From positions 3,472,001 to 3,536,000 of the forward strand of contig JAPNXP010000006.1 in assembly GCA_028753945.1 (NCBI GenBank): DNA of 64,000 nucleotides, read 5' to 3'. A program made the position numbers and the translations under genes. Within the stretch, counting starts at the first letter, position 1, and every line of letters starts with the position of its first letter. This document shows, piece by piece, positions 20,800 through 30,568 of the stretch. The DNA is from Hexactinellida sp. DTS-2022 (Eukaryota; Porifera; Hexactinellida). A model generated the notes under the pieces. The model was not told the origin of the DNA. It was given only the letters and a program-made list of their open reading frames with translations, and did not search any database.

Positions 20800-21861
20800 A
20801 TGGCCACACGGGTAGGAACCGAGTTGGATAGCAAAGATGATCTAATGCTTAACATAACACTTCGGATCGGTAGCACTGAGCTAGTCTACCTCGGCTACAA
20901 GAGGGAGTTCGTAACACAGCAGCTTAGCGATATGGAGGAGGCGCTACTCGTATGCTGTGTGTGCTCTGGCGTGAGTAGGGACGCATGCAGCATAAGAGGG
21001 GGGTCTGGCATGGCGTGTGAGGGGTGTGTGGGAGAGGGAGAGGATATACAGGCAGTGGTGCCTGTGAGGAGCATGGTGTCAAACCTTAGATGCAGGTGTC
21101 CACTGAAACACAGGGGATGCGCCTGGGAAGGGAGAGTAGGGAATATGCGACTGCATCTGGATGAGTGCGAGCAGTTTATAGTGCAGTGTCCGTATTACAA
21201 CTACGGGTGTACTCACCAGGTTAAGAGAGGAGATAAGGAGACACACAGAAGAGACGGTAAGGAATACCATAACGAGCTTATGAGTGTATTCATGTCAGAG
21301 AGAATACAGCAACAAGGTGAGGAGGTTAAGAGACTACAAGATACCATTAACCAACTGATAGAAGAGAGGAGTTATTATAAACTGAACGGTGTGCTATGGG
21401 GAATATCGGATGGAGAAGCGATCAGAGAAAAACTAACAGAATTAACCCAAACAGCTGTTGACGTAATTGAAACTATTTCTTGTAAGGAGCCAAGCTCTAT
21501 AAAGAGAAAGAACAAAAAGCCTACTCTATACACAGGCCCTAAATTTATCCTAGAGCCCAGCTACGTACTGTATCCTCGGCTTAGTATTGACAACATTACG
21601 GGTGAGGTGTCTCTGTACTTAGTATCGGATAAAGAAAATCAAAGAGCTAAACATATGAAATGGCCTATAGAGGGAGCATGTAAGGTATTACTTCTGAATA
21701 AACAGAATATGAATGAAACCTGGGTAATGAAGACTCAAGCTTTCGCATTGCCATATGGAGAGGCTGTTAAACTAACGAATATACCTCCTAAGTACCTGTT
21801 AGAGGAAGCTTATAATAATAAGAACAGCATTGAACTGAAGCTACTATTCAAAATCGAGTAA
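20800..21861 (+). CDS. TRAF-like protein, intronless
   Basis: 353 residues. A degenerate RING-like cysteine cluster (VCCVCSGVSRDAC...MACEGC, about 51-76) precedes TRAF-type zinc fingers (about 98-150: CPLKHRGCAWEG...HLDEC, then VQCPYYNYGCTHQVKR). Then come a short coiled coil (about 160-192, IQQQGEEVKRLQDTINQLIE) and a diverged MATH/TRAF-C domain (about 245-353) with LSIDNITGEVSLYLVS, MKWPIEGACKVLLLN and a closing IELKLLFKIE. TRAF proteins are trimeric adaptors/ubiquitin ligases downstream of TNF- and Toll-type receptors. RING zinc ligands look incomplete, so ligase activity is doubtful. ATG at 20800 follows a TATA-like CATAAATAG at 20770. The gene is less AT-rich than its surroundings. Confidence 0.82.
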   Translation: MATRVGTELDSKDDLMLNITLRIGSTELVYLGYKREFVTQQLSDMEEALLVCCVCSGVSRDACSIRGGSGMACEGCVGEGEDIQAVVPVRSMVSNLRCRCPLKHRGCAWEGRVGNMRLHLDECEQFIVQCPYYNYGCTHQVKRGDKETHRRDGKEYHNELMSVFMSERIQQQGEEVKRLQDTINQLIEERSYYKLNGVLWGISDGEAIREKLTELTQTAVDVIETISCKEPSSIKRKNKKPTLYTGPKFILEPSYVLYPRLSIDNITGEVSLYLVSDKENQRAKHMKWPIEGACKVLLLNKQNMNETWVMKTQAFALPYGEAVKLTNIPPKYLLEEAYNNKNSIELKLLFKIE

Positions 21862-21984
21862 ATACTCAAGTAATAATATAAGCTAACTTATCATAACAAG
21901 CTCAAGTCGAACGTATTTATTTATATACTTAGCTCCCAGCCGATATAATTATCGTTACAGTATTCAAACTACCGTTATTAGTTA

Positions 21985-22080
21985 TATTCCCATAAATTAA
22001 TTATTTCCAATAAGTGAATTATATTACCGTAAATGAATTATGTTACCGTAAGTGAATTATATTACCGTAAATTTACTATA
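21985..22080. repeat. Short tandem repeat, ~21 bp
   Basis: GTGAATTATATTACCGTAAA and close variants repeat three to four times in the downstream region of the TRAF-like gene. Confidence 0.65.
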
Positions 22081-22149
22081 TGTAATACACCATTGTTAAC
22101 TTTTTCGTTATCTACTTATAGAGCTTTTTATGAATATTATACCTTTTTG

Positions 22150-22395
22150 CCACCAATTGGGTAATTTTTTACACGCCTTAATTTTTTTCCATCTAATAAA
22201 ATTATTTACTAGCCTTAATTTTTTTTGTTGCACTCCTGAATAATTTTACTCGCCTTAATTTTTAAATTTCGCATTTTTATTTATCTTACTTGCCATACTA
22301 TTTTTTCTTAAAAATAAAAAAAACAAGGCTTATGGCGAGTAAAAAAAAACAAGGCTTATGGCGAGTAAAAAAATTAAAGCGTGTAAAACCCTGCT
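22150..22395. mobile_element. Palindromic element with GGCGAGTAAAA repeats
   Basis: Left half reads TTTTACACGCCTTAATTTT and the right half AAAATTAAAGCGTGTAAAA. Inside are inverted TACTCGCCTTAA and two tandem CAAGGCTTATGGCGAGTAAA units. A foldback MITE; a fragment of the same motif is at about 11877. Confidence 0.6.
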
Positions 22396-22703
22396 ATAGC
22401 ATCTATACATATATAGTAGGGTCAAAATCTAAGATTCCGTGACCAACCTCGGCAAGTTAAGTTTTATGCCTGATTCTGATACTTCATGGCATATCTCGCG
22501 ATATAAGCTCCCATGCCGGTCTCGAAAATTTGGGCAAACTTTTTTATAGCGACAAATAGAAAGGGACTAAAGCAATCATTTTGAAAAATTAAGGTCCCTC
22601 TCTGAACATTTCATAAATTAAGATTAGAGTGTTTTGAACTATACAATAAGTACTAGTGCCTGAAAATTACAACTCAATCGGGACTAAAATTTTAGAGCAT
22701 CCT

Positions 22704-22871
22704 TATATGTAGACCGTCTAGAAATAGACGGTCTATAAAAGCCCATACAAATAAGCCAAAAATTTGTAGACCGTCTATAAATTCTGTAGACCACTTGCCC
22801 TGCTTTTTATGGGTAATACTAATCAATGTATAGGGAATAAAACCTGGTCTATTTCTAGACGGTCTACATAT
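22704..22871. mobile_element. MITE with GTAGACCGTCTA repeats
   Basis: Ends TATATGTAGACCGTCTAGAA / TTCTAGACGGTCTACATATA form nearly perfect arms of about 25 nt. Two further GTAGACC(GTCTATA) copies are inside. About 168 bp. Confidence 0.75.
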
Positions 22872-23267
22872 AATATATCTCATAATTTTAATGTAATAGC
22901 CTTTTGAAGATTCCTACGTCATTTGTCACCATGGGAGGTCCATTCTTTAACTATTTTTTTAAGGGATTTGATTCATTTGAAGCATATCTTATATACATGC
23001 AATAGCCTTTTAACTGGCTATGCCTTCCATGTAAATCTCGGTAATAGACCTAAATTTAGCAGAATCAAATATGGAATGTTACCACACTCAGTGACATTCC
23101 TCTGTTGCCTTGGAAACGTGATTTCAACTCTTGAGGTCATATCTCGATAAGGAATATGGTTACAACTTAGTCAATGGTCCAATTGATAGCCTGTTCTTAA
23201 CTTCCTATTCAATAATAATACATTTCGAGTGAGTGCCATTGCTTTATGTATAGAATGTTATGGCTAT

Positions 23268-23882
23268 TAGGGCTTACAATCCCGGGATCCCGATCCATTT
23301 CACCTCCGGGATTATATCCCGGGATTTGTTTTTTTAATCCCGATCCCGTTTTCCAATCCCGGGATTCCGAACTTGGTATCTAATGGCTTTAATTGCAGTC
23401 AAAGAATGGGACAGGTTTGTTTGTATGATCCAAACATATTTAATTATATTCCCTAGCTAGACAAACAATCACCCACTTGTATAGGATGCATATAATTTCT
23501 TATCAACTCTTATTTGGATTCAGTGTTCAATCAATGATAATATTTGTGGTCATTGTTGTTAAAATTTAACTAACGATGAATCGAAGATTCCTATTTAATT
23601 AAATTATTACTAATATTATAGAATTCTATAATTATGAAATTATCTACCTATGGCTGAAAGTACTAAATTTCAAAATTTTACTGTTGCAGAAATACAGTAT
23701 GGAAACATTTTCTGAGATCTGTATGTGGTAAGCTGGCTCAATGCAAAGCATGTAACAAAATATTAAAGTGTGAAGGTGGTTTATTAGGCACCCTTGGGTT
23801 TCTTTGTCTAATCCCGGGATTAGAAAAAAAGTCAATGCCGAAATCCCGGGATTGCAAAATATGTCCGGGATTGTAAGCCCTA
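23268..23882 (+). mobile_element. hAT-type transposon remnant with BED zinc finger
   Basis: Ends TAGGGCTTACAATCCCGGG / CGGGATTGTAAGCCCTA, 615 bp, flanked by the exact 8-bp duplication ATGGCTAT at 23260-23267 and 23883-23890. Repeated ATCCCGGGATT motifs lie in both subterminal parts. At about 23697-23785 a frame encodes VWKHFLRSVCGKLAQCKACN followed by KILKCEGG, the start of a BED finger as found at the N-terminus of hAT transposases. The rest of the transposase is gone. Confidence 0.88.
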
Positions 23883-24103
23883 ATGGCTATGCTTCAATCT
23901 ATTTTTGGAAGTCTGAAAAAGTATAGCATACAATTTGGTTCTGGTAGAGCTAAAATCACCTATCCCCGTAATCCCAGGATTGGTGCCTAAAACAAGCTCT
24001 CAAGACTACCTCAAAGCATTCTTTGTAAAGTAGGTACTGCTTAATTTATAAATACGTAAACTCTGATGTCAATAAATTTATACAAACAAACAAATACAAA
24101 TGA

Positions 24104-25336
24104 CTAAAAATACTGAATAGAATAGTTAGGGTTATCAGATATAACAATTATTGTACCTGATTTAGTTAGACAGATTCCATGTGGATACATGAATTCCCCT
24201 CTCTCCTCTCCTTCCCTTCCTATTGTGTGGATCAGCTGTTCTGTTTGGGAGACTATCTTGATTGCGTGGTCGCCATAGTCGCTAATTATTATATTCCCAG
24301 CTGGGTCGAGACAGAAGAAAAAAGGGTTCCTCACCAGTGGAGCAATTCCAACTCCCAAAGAGATGCAGGACTTCAGGAAGTGTCCATTATGCGAATAAAA
24401 ATGAATGCATTTGGGACTCGAATCTAATACTACTAACACACCGTCTGAGGTCAGTTTAACGTCTTTAGGTTTCTTTAGCTGTCCAATACCAATGCTACAA
24501 ATGTATTGCAGTTCTTTGGAGAATATAGAGACTCTGTTGCTGCTGCTATCTGCTACTAATACCTCTCCGTTATAGTCGATGCATAGGCCATTAGGCGAGT
24601 TCAACTTTTCGTCACTTGAACCCACAGTATCAGCTCTTCTAATGAGTTCATAGCTGTTTTTTTGAAACTGTAACAGAGTTTTTAACCCTGTGTCCGTAAC
24701 GAAAACGTGCTCTTTAGTTACTGCAATACCCCATGGACGATCCAGCGTTTCCCGTCCGAATCTACAAATGAACTGACCTTCATAGGAGACTACTTGAATT
24801 CGTCTATTATCCCAATCTGCTATGTAAATGAGCTTATTAGCCTCATCTATTGCTAGACCAACTGCATTGAGTTCATAAGCACAACTACCCCTCTGTCCAG
24901 CAGTCAGGATGGGTTCCTTCTTGAGGAAATAGTTGGGGATCTGACACTCTACGACCTTCCCAAATTCACTGATAAGGGAATTGAGGTTCGGTATCGTTGG
25001 ACATTGAAATAGTGGGTATGGCAGCCTGGTTGGTATCTTTAACTGTTCCAACCCCTCATTAAATACTTCTCTGGCTTTTTGGTGAATTGAAATGTTTATG
25101 TTTTCCCTCAAATTCATCTGCTGCATTTGTAGTTCGATTTCCTTTTTGCCAGCTTTGCGTGTTTTTTCATTAGTTTCGTATTCCATTTTGAGCTGGGTTA
25201 GTCTCGCAAGAAGATCGTTTCTCCTCGCGCACAGTTTTTCGATAAGGTAATCGAAAGTTTGGTATATTTGTTTGGCAACTGAATCGAACTGTTTAAATTG
25301 ATTGGTCGGAACGTTAGTGGTAAATTTTGTGGCCAT
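24104..25336 (-). CDS. Coiled-coil / NHL-repeat protein (TRIM-like, lacking RING and B-box)
   Basis: 410 residues, intronless. About residues 15-90 form a coiled coil (QIYQTFDYLIEKLCARRNDL, then heptads through KKEIELQMQQM). From about 145 to the end a six-bladed NHL beta-propeller is visible as repeated 'hhhAD..N.RIqhf...G....fG' units: LIYIADWDNRRIQVVSYEGQ, VFVTDTGLKTLLQF, VLVADSSSNRVSIFSKELQ, VVLDSSPKCIHFYSHNG, IIISDYGDHAIKIV and IVISDNPNYSIQYF. This is the TRIM-NHL C-terminal half without RING or B-box, so probably a protein- or RNA-binding scaffold, not a ligase. A TATAAAG lies upstream on the minus strand. A decayed relative is in the SEC23 intron at 52 kb. Confidence 0.82.
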   Translation of the reverse strand: MATKFTTNVPTNQFKQFDSVAKQIYQTFDYLIEKLCARRNDLLARLTQLKMEYETNEKTRKAGKKEIELQMQQMNLRENINISIHQKAREVFNEGLEQLKIPTRLPYPLFQCPTIPNLNSLISEFGKVVECQIPNYFLKKEPILTAGQRGSCAYELNAVGLAIDEANKLIYIADWDNRRIQVVSYEGQFICRFGRETLDRPWGIAVTKEHVFVTDTGLKTLLQFQKNSYELIRRADTVGSSDEKLNSPNGLCIDYNGEVLVADSSSNRVSIFSKELQYICSIGIGQLKKPKDVKLTSDGVLVVLDSSPKCIHFYSHNGHFLKSCISLGVGIAPLVRNPFFFCLDPAGNIIISDYGDHAIKIVSQTEQLIHTIGREGEERGEFMYPHGICLTKSGTIIVISDNPNYSIQYF

Positions 25337-25386
25337 TCTCTCACTCGATTTATTTTTGTATATACAATTTAACTCTACAGCCTCTT

Positions 25387-25394
25387 CTTTATAC
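25387..25394 (-). promoter_or_regulatory. TATA box of the NHL-repeat gene
   Basis: GTATAAAG on the minus strand, about 51-58 nt upstream of the ATG at 25336, the right spacing for a short leader. Confidence 0.45.
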
Positions 25395-26269
25395 TTATGT
25401 ACCTAGTGAATAATAAATTTGATCTGGTTGCTATCGTAATAACTGGAGAGTTAGGTGCTTTTTTAGGTGCAGTTGTGTCTACTGTTACACACTTACAATA
25501 ATTAGAGTGCAGAATGCAGATAGATTATGTTAGTATATTATACTGTATTCATACATTTGGAGGCGGGAGCTGATGGGGGTGCAGCCCCAGACCCATCTTC
25601 AAAATAGGCCCACCACGTTGTGCCATTGGCCCCGAAGGCTAGGCCAAGAGTTGGTTTAGGTTGGGCACTAGAAGAACCCGGATTACATATGCAAAGTAGA
25701 CCTATGGCAAATTCTTATCGCGTTAAGTTGATTATTTCATTGGAAAATGCCAATGATTTATGTGGATATACTTCTAACTCTACTTGTCCAATTAATTTAA
25801 CTAAACAATAGTTTAGGTTTTCATCATGAGATTAATTTTTGTCAGTCTGTTTTCTTCTATTAGACTACATATATCTTACTAAATATCACAGAACAATGTG
25901 GTCCACCAGCATACAGTAGTTTGTAATTATTTATTCTTTTACCAGCTCCAGGCCTACTAGGCCCTTAATCCGGCCCTACCTAATCCCTGTTCTGCACATG
26001 GACCCTGACTTTGGACTATGGAGCCAGGTGGGAGCATATCTTGTATTGTTAAGTAATTATTGGAAATATAATAGACACAATTCAAAATTTAGAAGTCTGG
26101 CTAGACAAATGTAATCCTAGGACCATTCAATTTTGCATCAAATTGGTTTTAGAATACAGCCACAATGCTGGTGCGTGGTTTAGTACCTTATAAGGCGGGT
26201 ATAGGCCCCTCAACCCTACCCTGGTTACGCCACTTCCCAGAGGATTATATAATATAAATATATATCCTT
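25395..26269. other. Intergenic stretch with element fragments
   Basis: No gene recognised. A GC-richer patch at 25560-25690 (GGAGGCGGGAGCTGATGGG...) and phrases such as GGCCCTTAATCCGGCCCTAC near 25960 look like transposon ends, but I could not pair them. Confidence 0.35.
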
Positions 26270-26539
26270 CAGTGGCGTATCCAGGATTACTGTGGGGGGG
26301 GTGCTTTGGAGCGAGCTTAGCGAGCGAAGGTAAGGGGGTTACTAGGGGGGCTTGCCCCCCCGAATTTTTGTAAAATCTTATACATTCAAACATCGATGTA
26401 TAGCTTTTCTTGTCACATAGTAGGAGGAGTGTAATATTGTGCAGTTGTACCAAATTATAAATAACAACATATCCATTTTGGAACCAGTTATGAGGGGGGT
26501 GTTTGAACACCCAAATCCCCCCTGGTGGATACGCCACTG
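26270..26539. mobile_element. Inverted-repeat element with ends CAGTGGCGTATCC
   Basis: CAGTGGCGTATCCAGGATT at the left and GGTGGATACGCCACTG at the right; poly-G/poly-C stretches and GAGCGAGCTTAGCGAGCG inside. hAT-like ends, but no matching 8-bp flanks, so the original target site may be rearranged. Confidence 0.6.
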
Positions 26540-26814
26540 TCCATTCTGTCATATAGATATATCCGAGCTTACACTTTACTATCTGATTTTACCCGAATAT
26601 GTTAAATCAAGCCCGTCCAGTGTCCAACAAATTTTACTCACGGCTACATTATTAAATTAGTAAGTTTTATAATTAGTAATATGTACATAATGATGTTAAT
26701 CTTTTTCTGAAACCAATGAATTGAAAACAATTGATGTTAATGCAAAGTTGACACATTTTCCATTGAATGAAATATCTTTCAGAATTAACTTTTAATTATA
26801 TATTCTATATTTAG

Positions 26815-28140
26815 GATGATGGAGTTAACAAAAATGTTTTCTAAACAATACAATAGATTAAGTATATTTGATAATTATTCATTACAAATAGCGTCTAAAA
26901 TGATCTTACTAGAAACTCCTCAAAATTTGGCGTCAGAGAAACAACGAAATTAAAAATTTACCCTCATAAATGGAACCTTGTAAAGCATATAATATTTTAT
27001 ACGTCTCTAATGGATACCATTTATCAATAGGGAATTGTCAACAGAATGGATAAGTACAGTCATAGGATTCAATGGAAGTATAGAGTGTACCACAAATCAT
27101 CTAACAACATTTGCCGTCTTATTCTCTTCAGCAAAGCAGTGTAGTAGGGATTCCAATTATATATGGAAATTAACCTTGACCATCACTAGCTACACATTGT
27201 TGGGCATCTCGTTGTTGTTTCTGTTTTCTTCTGTAGCAATATTCGTCCTCTCTGGGAAAAAATTCTTTTCAGTCGACATCAACATCCTTCATTTCAACCA
27301 TGCGCTAAGTTTATTACTTGCGGTTGGTGTATTTATATTCTTAGTGCAATCTGCGTCAAGTGTCCACTGGCTATGCACTGCAGTAGCATTCTTGCTCCAC
27401 TTCCTTTGGACCAACGTGTTCCTATCATCTCTATCGATAGGAATACTCGTATTCTATTCCATTTGGGTTGTCAGTGTTAAACGCCCTTCTAAAAAGTTGT
27501 ACAAGTATTTAGTCCCTATTGCCTGGTGCCTCTTACTAGCGTGGTCTCTGGCATGGTTCGGATATGGGAAACTGACCAATCAATACCTAGCTGTCGATAC
27601 GCATAATCACTCTTCCGATAAATACTGTGAGTATTCTTGCTTCCTGAACAAAGACAGCCGCACCCCCGCCGCGCCGCCACTGCAGCTCTGTCTTCCTTTC
27701 ATCCTATCGATTCCTCTGTTCCTCTCGACCGACAACGGAACTCTGCATCTTGCATTTGAATGGGCCTACATTTTATCCAACTCCCCAATAGGGTTAATTC
27801 ATTTTCTCCTTATAACCTTCCAAATCCCCGAAGCGCGAATACCCAAATTATTCCGATCGAAAGCTCAACAGCCGGATACCTCAATGACGGAAGTGAGTAC
27901 AGCAAGACAGACTATTGGTAGTGCACACTCACCGCATTTCAACGTTTTGCATCCTACAGGGCGGCGCGAGTATTCTACAGATCGGGTGTAACCGAATTTT
28001 TTAGGGTGGCGCCCCCAAAAGACGCTCCTAACCCGGTGGACTCAGGGGCGCCACGGAGCCCTTGGCATCCTAAATGTCGAAACAATGAGGATACTACTGT
28101 TCATGGGAATAATTGGCTGGAAACTAGGTTGTAGTAAGAT
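26815..28140 (+). pseudogene. Adhesion GPCR copy 3, decayed (GPS + 7TM exon with TM5 deletion)
   Basis: The small exon at 26815-26857 has lost its GPS cysteine, contains an in-frame TAA, and its donor reads TTAAGT instead of GTAAGT. The main exon from 27031 keeps the GPS (CTTNHLTTFAVLF) and TM1-TM4 at near identity to copies 1 and 4, but after CEYSCFLNKD about 175 nt encoding TM5, loop 3 and the start of TM6 are replaced by about 30 GC-rich nt (SRTPAAPPL), keeping the frame. A 108-bp hAT MITE then enters the tail and supplies a stop at 27989-27991. The Trp of the GPS is changed to Leu (ELSTEW). No upstream exons remain. Clearly non-functional as a receptor. Confidence 0.85.
27957..28064. mobile_element. 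hAT-type MITE inside GPCR pseudogene coding sequence
   Basis: 108 bp, begins CAGGGCGGCGCGAG, ends CGCCACGGAGCCCTTG, flanked by the exact 8-bp duplication GCATCCTA at 27949-27956 and 28065-28072. The intact paralogue reads straight through (GTGCATCCTAAAGG near 44372), giving an empty site. Confidence 0.85.
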
Positions 28141-28667
28141 TAATAGTATTTGTATATTATTTCCCCCTACTTTAGGTTCTGTTTGTTGTTATTTTTGAAT
28201 TTTGACAGATCGTTAAACATTGTTATTTTCTAAATTGTTATTGTAAAACACAATTCTGTATATCCGGAATTAATAGAAGAATATAATATGGAATAGAGTC
28301 CTGAAACTTTTTGGTATAAAAAAGTGTAGATTAGTTTATTGACTTTTTAAGTGATTAACCACTTAGCGACATATTATAAGCTTAATTAGGTAATAGGGAA
28401 AATAGGGGGGACAATTATCACTACATAAGTGTTTTTATGAGATTTTTATGCAACAAACCGAACTCTTAATCGTTAAGAATCAAAATGTTCATGTTACTTA
28501 GGCTAGTCCATTGTCCAACTCACAAAGTTGTAAACCATAAAATATACTACAATGGCTAATTGTTTATTGGAACTACATTACGAGAAGTTTCTGGTTAATT
28601 GGAATTTGTTATATTACGATATTTAAATTGAATAAATTAGTAATTACTAATTAGAGATTAAATGTAA
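28073..28667. other. Downstream region shared among GPCR copies
   Basis: The 3' flank matches the flanks of copies 1 and 4, including AACCACTTAGCGACATATTATA and GGACAATTATCACTACATAAGTG, the latter also at about 45.34 kb. It marks the extent of the segmental duplication. No gene. Confidence 0.5.
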
Positions 28668-28739
28668 CGAGCCCTTCGGTCTCGGTCACTTTGCGACAGA
28701 TCGGTGCTACGCACCTCAAATTAACGGCCGCTGTGCGGC
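28668..28739. repeat. Three consecutive GC-rich mini-hairpins
   Basis: CGAGCCCTTCGGTCTCG (28668-28684), GGTGCTACGCACC (28703-28715) and GCCGCTGTGCGGC (28727-28739). The last two have perfect 5-bp stems with 3-nt loops. They sit in AT-rich DNA directly before a satellite array and look like one terminus of a mobile element. Confidence 0.6.
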
Positions 28740-28750
28740 TTTTATAAATG

Positions 28751-29913
28751 CGAAATTCGTGTTCAGCATACTTGTTTACCTATAATACCCGTTGAAAGCT
28801 AACTTCTAGGTTGATTTTGAATTTTAATTAATTTTTTTACTTATTTGTGTCAACAACAACAACAAATATTCATATTATAAATTTATAAATTCGAAATTCG
28901 TGTTCAGCATAATTGTTTACCTATAATACCCGTTGAAAGCTAACTTCTAGGTTGATTTTGAATTTTAATTAATTTGTTTACTTATTTGTGTCAACAACAA
29001 CAACAAATATTCATATTATAAATTTATAATGCGAAATTCGTGTTCAGCATACTTGTTTACCTATAATACCCGTTGAAAGCTAACTTCTAGGTTGATTTTA
29101 AATTTTCATTAATTTGTTTACCTATTTTGTGTAAACAACAACAACCAATATTCATATTATAAATTTTTAAACGCGAAATTCGTGTTCAGCACACTTGTTT
29201 ACCTATAATACCCGTTGAAAGCTAACTCTAGGTTGATTTTGAATTTTAATTAATTTGTTACTTATTTGTGTAAACAACAACAAATATTCATATTATAAAT
29301 TTATAAACGCGAAATTCGTGTTCGGCATACTTGTTTACCTATAATACCCGTTGGAAGCTAACTTCTAGGTTGATTTTGAATTTTAATTAATTTGTTTACC
29401 TATTTTGTGTAAACAACAACAACAAATATTAATATGAGAAATTTATAAACGCGAAATTCGTGTTCAGCATACTTGTTTACCTATAATACTCGTTGAAAGC
29501 TAACTTCTAGGTTGATTTTGATTTTTCATTAATTTGTTTACCTATTTTGTGTAAACAACAACAACAAATATTCATAGTAGAATTTTTTTTAATGCGAAAT
29601 TCGTGTTTAGCCTACTTGTTTACCTATAATACCCGTTGAAAGCTAACTTCTAGGTTGATTTTGAATTTTCATTAATTTGTTTACCTATTTGTGTCAACAA
29701 CAACAACAAATATTCATATTATAAATTTATAAATTCGAAATTCGTGTTCAGCATACTTGTTTACCTATAATACCCGTTGAAAGCTAACTTCTAGGTTGAT
29801 TTTGAATTTTCATTAATTTGTTTACCTATTTTGGGTAAACAACAACAATAAATATTCATATTAGAAATTTATAAATGCGAAATTCGTGTTCAGCATACTT
29901 GTTTACCTATTAT
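28751..29913. repeat. Satellite array, ~141-bp unit, eight full copies plus a partial ninth
   Basis: CGAAATTCGTGTTCAGCATA starts units at 28751, 28892, 29032, 29173, 29310, 29452, 29595, 29736 and 29878 (spacing 137-143). Each unit contains CCCGTTGAAAGCTAACTTCT and a (CAA)n stretch. Copies differ by point changes and small indels, so the array is not newly made. Confidence 0.92.
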
Positions 29914-29964
29914 AACATTTGTTACCAATTATAACATTTGACAGTTAGTTTATATCTCATATAT

Positions 29965-30150
29965 TAATTGCGGTTTCTTATCCCCCATCACTTTAATATA
30001 ATCCGGACAAACACACACACAAACACACAAACAACAATCGAGATTTAATAATATAGATAAATTAATGCGGTTTCTAACCCCCCGTCACTTTAATACAATC
30101 CGGACAAACAAACAAACAAACAACAATCGAGATTTAATAATATAGATTTT
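29965..30150. repeat. Tandem pair of ~95-bp repeats
   Basis: AATTGCGGTTTCTTATCCCC ... CACTTTAATATAATCCGGAC ... CAATCGAGATTTAATAATAT is followed by a second diverged copy. (CA)n in the first and (CAAA)n in the second. Adjacent to the satellite, perhaps the other part of the same element. Confidence 0.7.
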
Positions 30151-30198
30151 TAGGTTTTTTTTTTTTTGGAGTTTGTAATCAATTTAGGGTTGCAATTA

Positions 30199-30384
30199 CA
30201 GTTGACTCCGCTTAATGCGGTCAGTTTTGTTCCAGGGTAGTTTGACCCAATTAAGCGGAGAAATTTAATAACCTAAAAATTTTGAGTCAAACTGTACTTC
30301 CGTCCAAAAATCCTGTGAAATTTTGACCCCATTTAATAAGCGGAGAAATCTATTACCGGTGGCTCTATTAGGTGGAGTATACTG
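30199..30384. mobile_element. Tigger-like MITE
   Basis: Ends CAGTTGACTCCGCTTAAT / ATTAGGTGGAGTATACTG next to TA on both sides, 186 bp. Related pieces at 5740-5885, 9730-9865, 45297 and 50450. Confidence 0.75.
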
Positions 30385-30568
30385 TATATATTCTAGCCAT
30401 TACCTGTATATAACGGTTGTTTTTGGCCAGTCTCTTGGATTATCGTAATAAACAGGTTTTATTGTAAATCAGTGGTCCTAATAGCAAGACTCATTTCGCA
30501 CGAAATTTGCTGGCTAAATAATCGCTTGGGGACAAAAAGAACAATATTGCTATTATGAGAACGGTTAT

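Noticed and set aside
28751..29913. Regularly spaced repeats resembling a CRISPR-like array
   Set aside because: The whole ~141-bp unit is repeated with no unique spacers; it is a eukaryotic satellite.
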